Made by a program: the position numbers and the translations under genes
Assembly: GCF_001612685.1 (NCBI RefSeq)
Contig: NZ_BDAY01000013.1
Location: forward strand, 1-64,000
Reading direction: 5' to 3'
DNA from: Nocardia altamirensis NBRC 108246
GTDB lineage: Bacteria > Actinomycetota > Actinomycetes > Mycobacteriales > Mycobacteriaceae
Length of the DNA stretch: 64,000 bases
Notes under the pieces: generated by a model
The model's input: only the letters and a program-made list of their open reading frames with translations
Databases searched by the model: none
Told to the model about the DNA's origin: nothing
Part shown: positions 63,123 to 64,000 of the stretch, in pieces
How the letters are laid out: each line of letters starts with the position of its first letter
Position numbering within the stretch: the stretch's first letter is position 1

Positions 63123-63485
63123 CTACCGGGCCGGTGGCGACTCGGCCCAGTCGGGTGCGTCGGCGACCAGTTGTTCGGGGGCGGTCAACCGCCATGCCTC
63201 GAAGACGAGTTCCGCTAGTTCGTCGGCCTCGATGCCGGCGAGCTGGACCACGACCCAGCCGAAACCGCCCGCGGTGAACTGGATCTCGAAGACGTCGGGC
63301 CGCTCGGCGACCAGCGCCTGCTGTTCGGAGAGGGTTTGCTTCAGGCCGACGGTCTGGGTGCGTGGCCAGTAGTAGCCGAACGGCCTGCCGTTGACCTTGA
63401 ACGTGGTGTATTTCCCGCCCGGTATGGATTGGGCGTCGGCGAGCGTGCCGACGATCCGGAAGAGCTCGTCACTGTCCACTGCCAT
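63123..63485 (-). CDS. MmcQ/YjbR family protein
   Basis: A 120-residue single-domain protein of the MmcQ/YjbR (DUF419) fold, often labelled DNA-binding. Landmarks: KYTTFKVNGRPFGYYWPRTQ, VGLKQTLSEQQALVAERP and GFGWVVVQLAGIEADELAEL, with the C-terminal helix EAWRLTAPEQLVAD. ATG 63485 has AGGGA five bases upstream. The frame is open much further upstream but overlaps the next gene, so the shorter start is right. Function is uncertain. Confidence 0.88.
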   Translation of the reverse strand: MAVDSDELFRIVGTLADAQSIPGGKYTTFKVNGRPFGYYWPRTQTVGLKQTLSEQQALVAERPDVFEIQFTAGGFGWVVVQLAGIEADELAELVFEAWRLTAPEQLVADAPDWAESPPAR

Positions 63486-63616
63486 CTCGGTCCCTACGGT
63501 CTTGTCCGTCAACGCTCCCGTAATCGTGACAGAGTCGGCACCCGGCCGACGACGAGACCGATCCGGCAGCACACCTCGCCGCATGCTGCCGGGTTCTCGG
63601 GCATTGCAGACCGCGT

Positions 63617-64000
63617 TCAGCCCTGTGCGGCAGGCTCCGGCAGTGTCTCGCCGGTCTCCAGCAGGGTCTTGAGGTTCGCGAGGATGCTCGGCCAGCCTTC
63701 GGTGATGCTGGTCAGCAGTGTGCTGCCCGGCCCGAAGCCGTCGTGCACGACGGTCAGCTTGACGACCTCGCCCGTCTGCTCCAGCTCGAAGCTCACCTTG
63801 GAGCGTGGTTCGCTCGCCCAGCGAGCGACATCGTCCTTGTCCATCTCGAAGGTCTCGGCAAACGCCTGATCGAAGGTATGCCAGGTGTAGGCGAGCCTGG
63901 TGTACGGATTCGCTTCCAGGACAACCTGTTCGGCGTCCTTGCTGGTCCAATCCCGCTGATGCCAGACCATTTCGGCGCCGGGCTGCCAGTCGGTGTCGAA
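63617..64000 (-). CDS. SRPBCC/AHSA1-like protein, cut by right window edge
   Basis: The last 127 codons of an AHSA1-type START-like protein; the 5' end lies beyond the window. The visible part opens FDTDWQPGAEMVWHQRDW, the typical strand after the first helix, and continues with LAYTWHTF, VSFELEQTGEVVKLTVVHDG and a final helix EGWPSILANLKTLLETGE, which is the usual end. Function of such proteins is generally unknown; they bind hydrophobic ligands or act in stress. The apparent ATG at 63970 is internal. Confidence 0.88.
   Translation of the reverse strand, partial: FDTDWQPGAEMVWHQRDWTSKDAEQVVLEANPYTRLAYTWHTFDQAFAETFEMDKDDVARWASEPRSKVSFELEQTGEVVKLTVVHDGFGPGSTLLTSITEGWPSILANLKTLLETGETLPEPAAQG

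Overview
The window is GC-rich actinobacterial DNA, most likely from Nocardia or a close mycolic-acid-bearing relative. The clues are codon use, an MspA-type porin, an LpqH-type lipoprotein, a DUF5318 gene, F420-dependent chemistry, a SigL-like sigma factor and a glucosylglycerate hydrolase. Several blocks match, from memory, the origin-proximal region of Mycobacterium tuberculosis: ponA1, DUF5318, padR and ino1 at 0-2.7 kb, leuS at 40-43 kb and YqgE/AlgH at 57 kb. No rRNA, tRNA or CRISPR array was seen.

Layout. 0-6.4 kb: a ponA-like gene cut by the left edge, DUF5318, a PadR regulator translationally coupled to ino1, two effector-binding-domain proteins, a 70-76 bp tandem repeat patch and a complete second class A penicillin-binding protein. 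6.5-9.8 kb: a trehalose/maltose-type ABC importer (lipoprotein and two permeases); a fitting ATPase lies alone at 17.6-18.7 kb. 10-15.2 kb: DUF2786, a TIGR04338 metalloprotein, menC, two small membrane proteins, a thiolase and an HxlR regulator. 15.2-20.3 kb is the most irregular part: a second HxlR gene with a consensus promoter, an IS481-type remnant, a structured leader before two small genes, a probably truncated secreted-toxin-like ORF coupled to a duplicated immunity-like protein, and a kinase remnant. 20.3-26.6 kb: F420 oxidoreductase, amino-acid ABC system with fused binding protein and permease, His-rich metal binder, two alpha/beta hydrolases and a solitary antitoxin-like ORF.

26.6-32.1 kb is a tightly coupled four-gene operon of two unrecognised proteins, a TPR-like protein and a CHAT-domain protease with an intact His/Cys pair. 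32.2-43.6 kb: lipoprotein, membrane proteins, PhoX phosphatase, GH25 lysozyme, glucosylglycerate hydrolase, SDR, polysaccharide deacetylase, leuS and an SdpI-like protein. 43.7-45.9 kb is a MNIO (DUF692) operon whose first gene encodes a membrane protein with a Gly/Cys tail. 45.8-46.6 kb: a metallo-beta-lactamase remnant joined to a RelE/Phd toxin-antitoxin pair with TGTACA operators. 47.7-52.2 kb: a four-gene biosynthetic-looking operon (ThDP enzyme, SRPBCC, KASIII-like, PLP aminotransferase), each gene coupled or nearly so. 52.3-64 kb: MspA-like porin, EXLDI protein with DrrAB-like exporter, SigL-like sigma/anti-sigma pair, YqgE, acyltransferase, GNAT, exported peptidase, nitroreductase, a TetR-linked quinone-oxidoreductase-type gene, MmcQ/YjbR and an AHSA1-type protein cut by the right edge.

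The most interesting blocks are the CHAT/TPR operon, the MNIO/Gly-Cys operon and the ThDP-KASIII-aminotransferase operon. All functions are inferred from reading the translations; no database search was possible.
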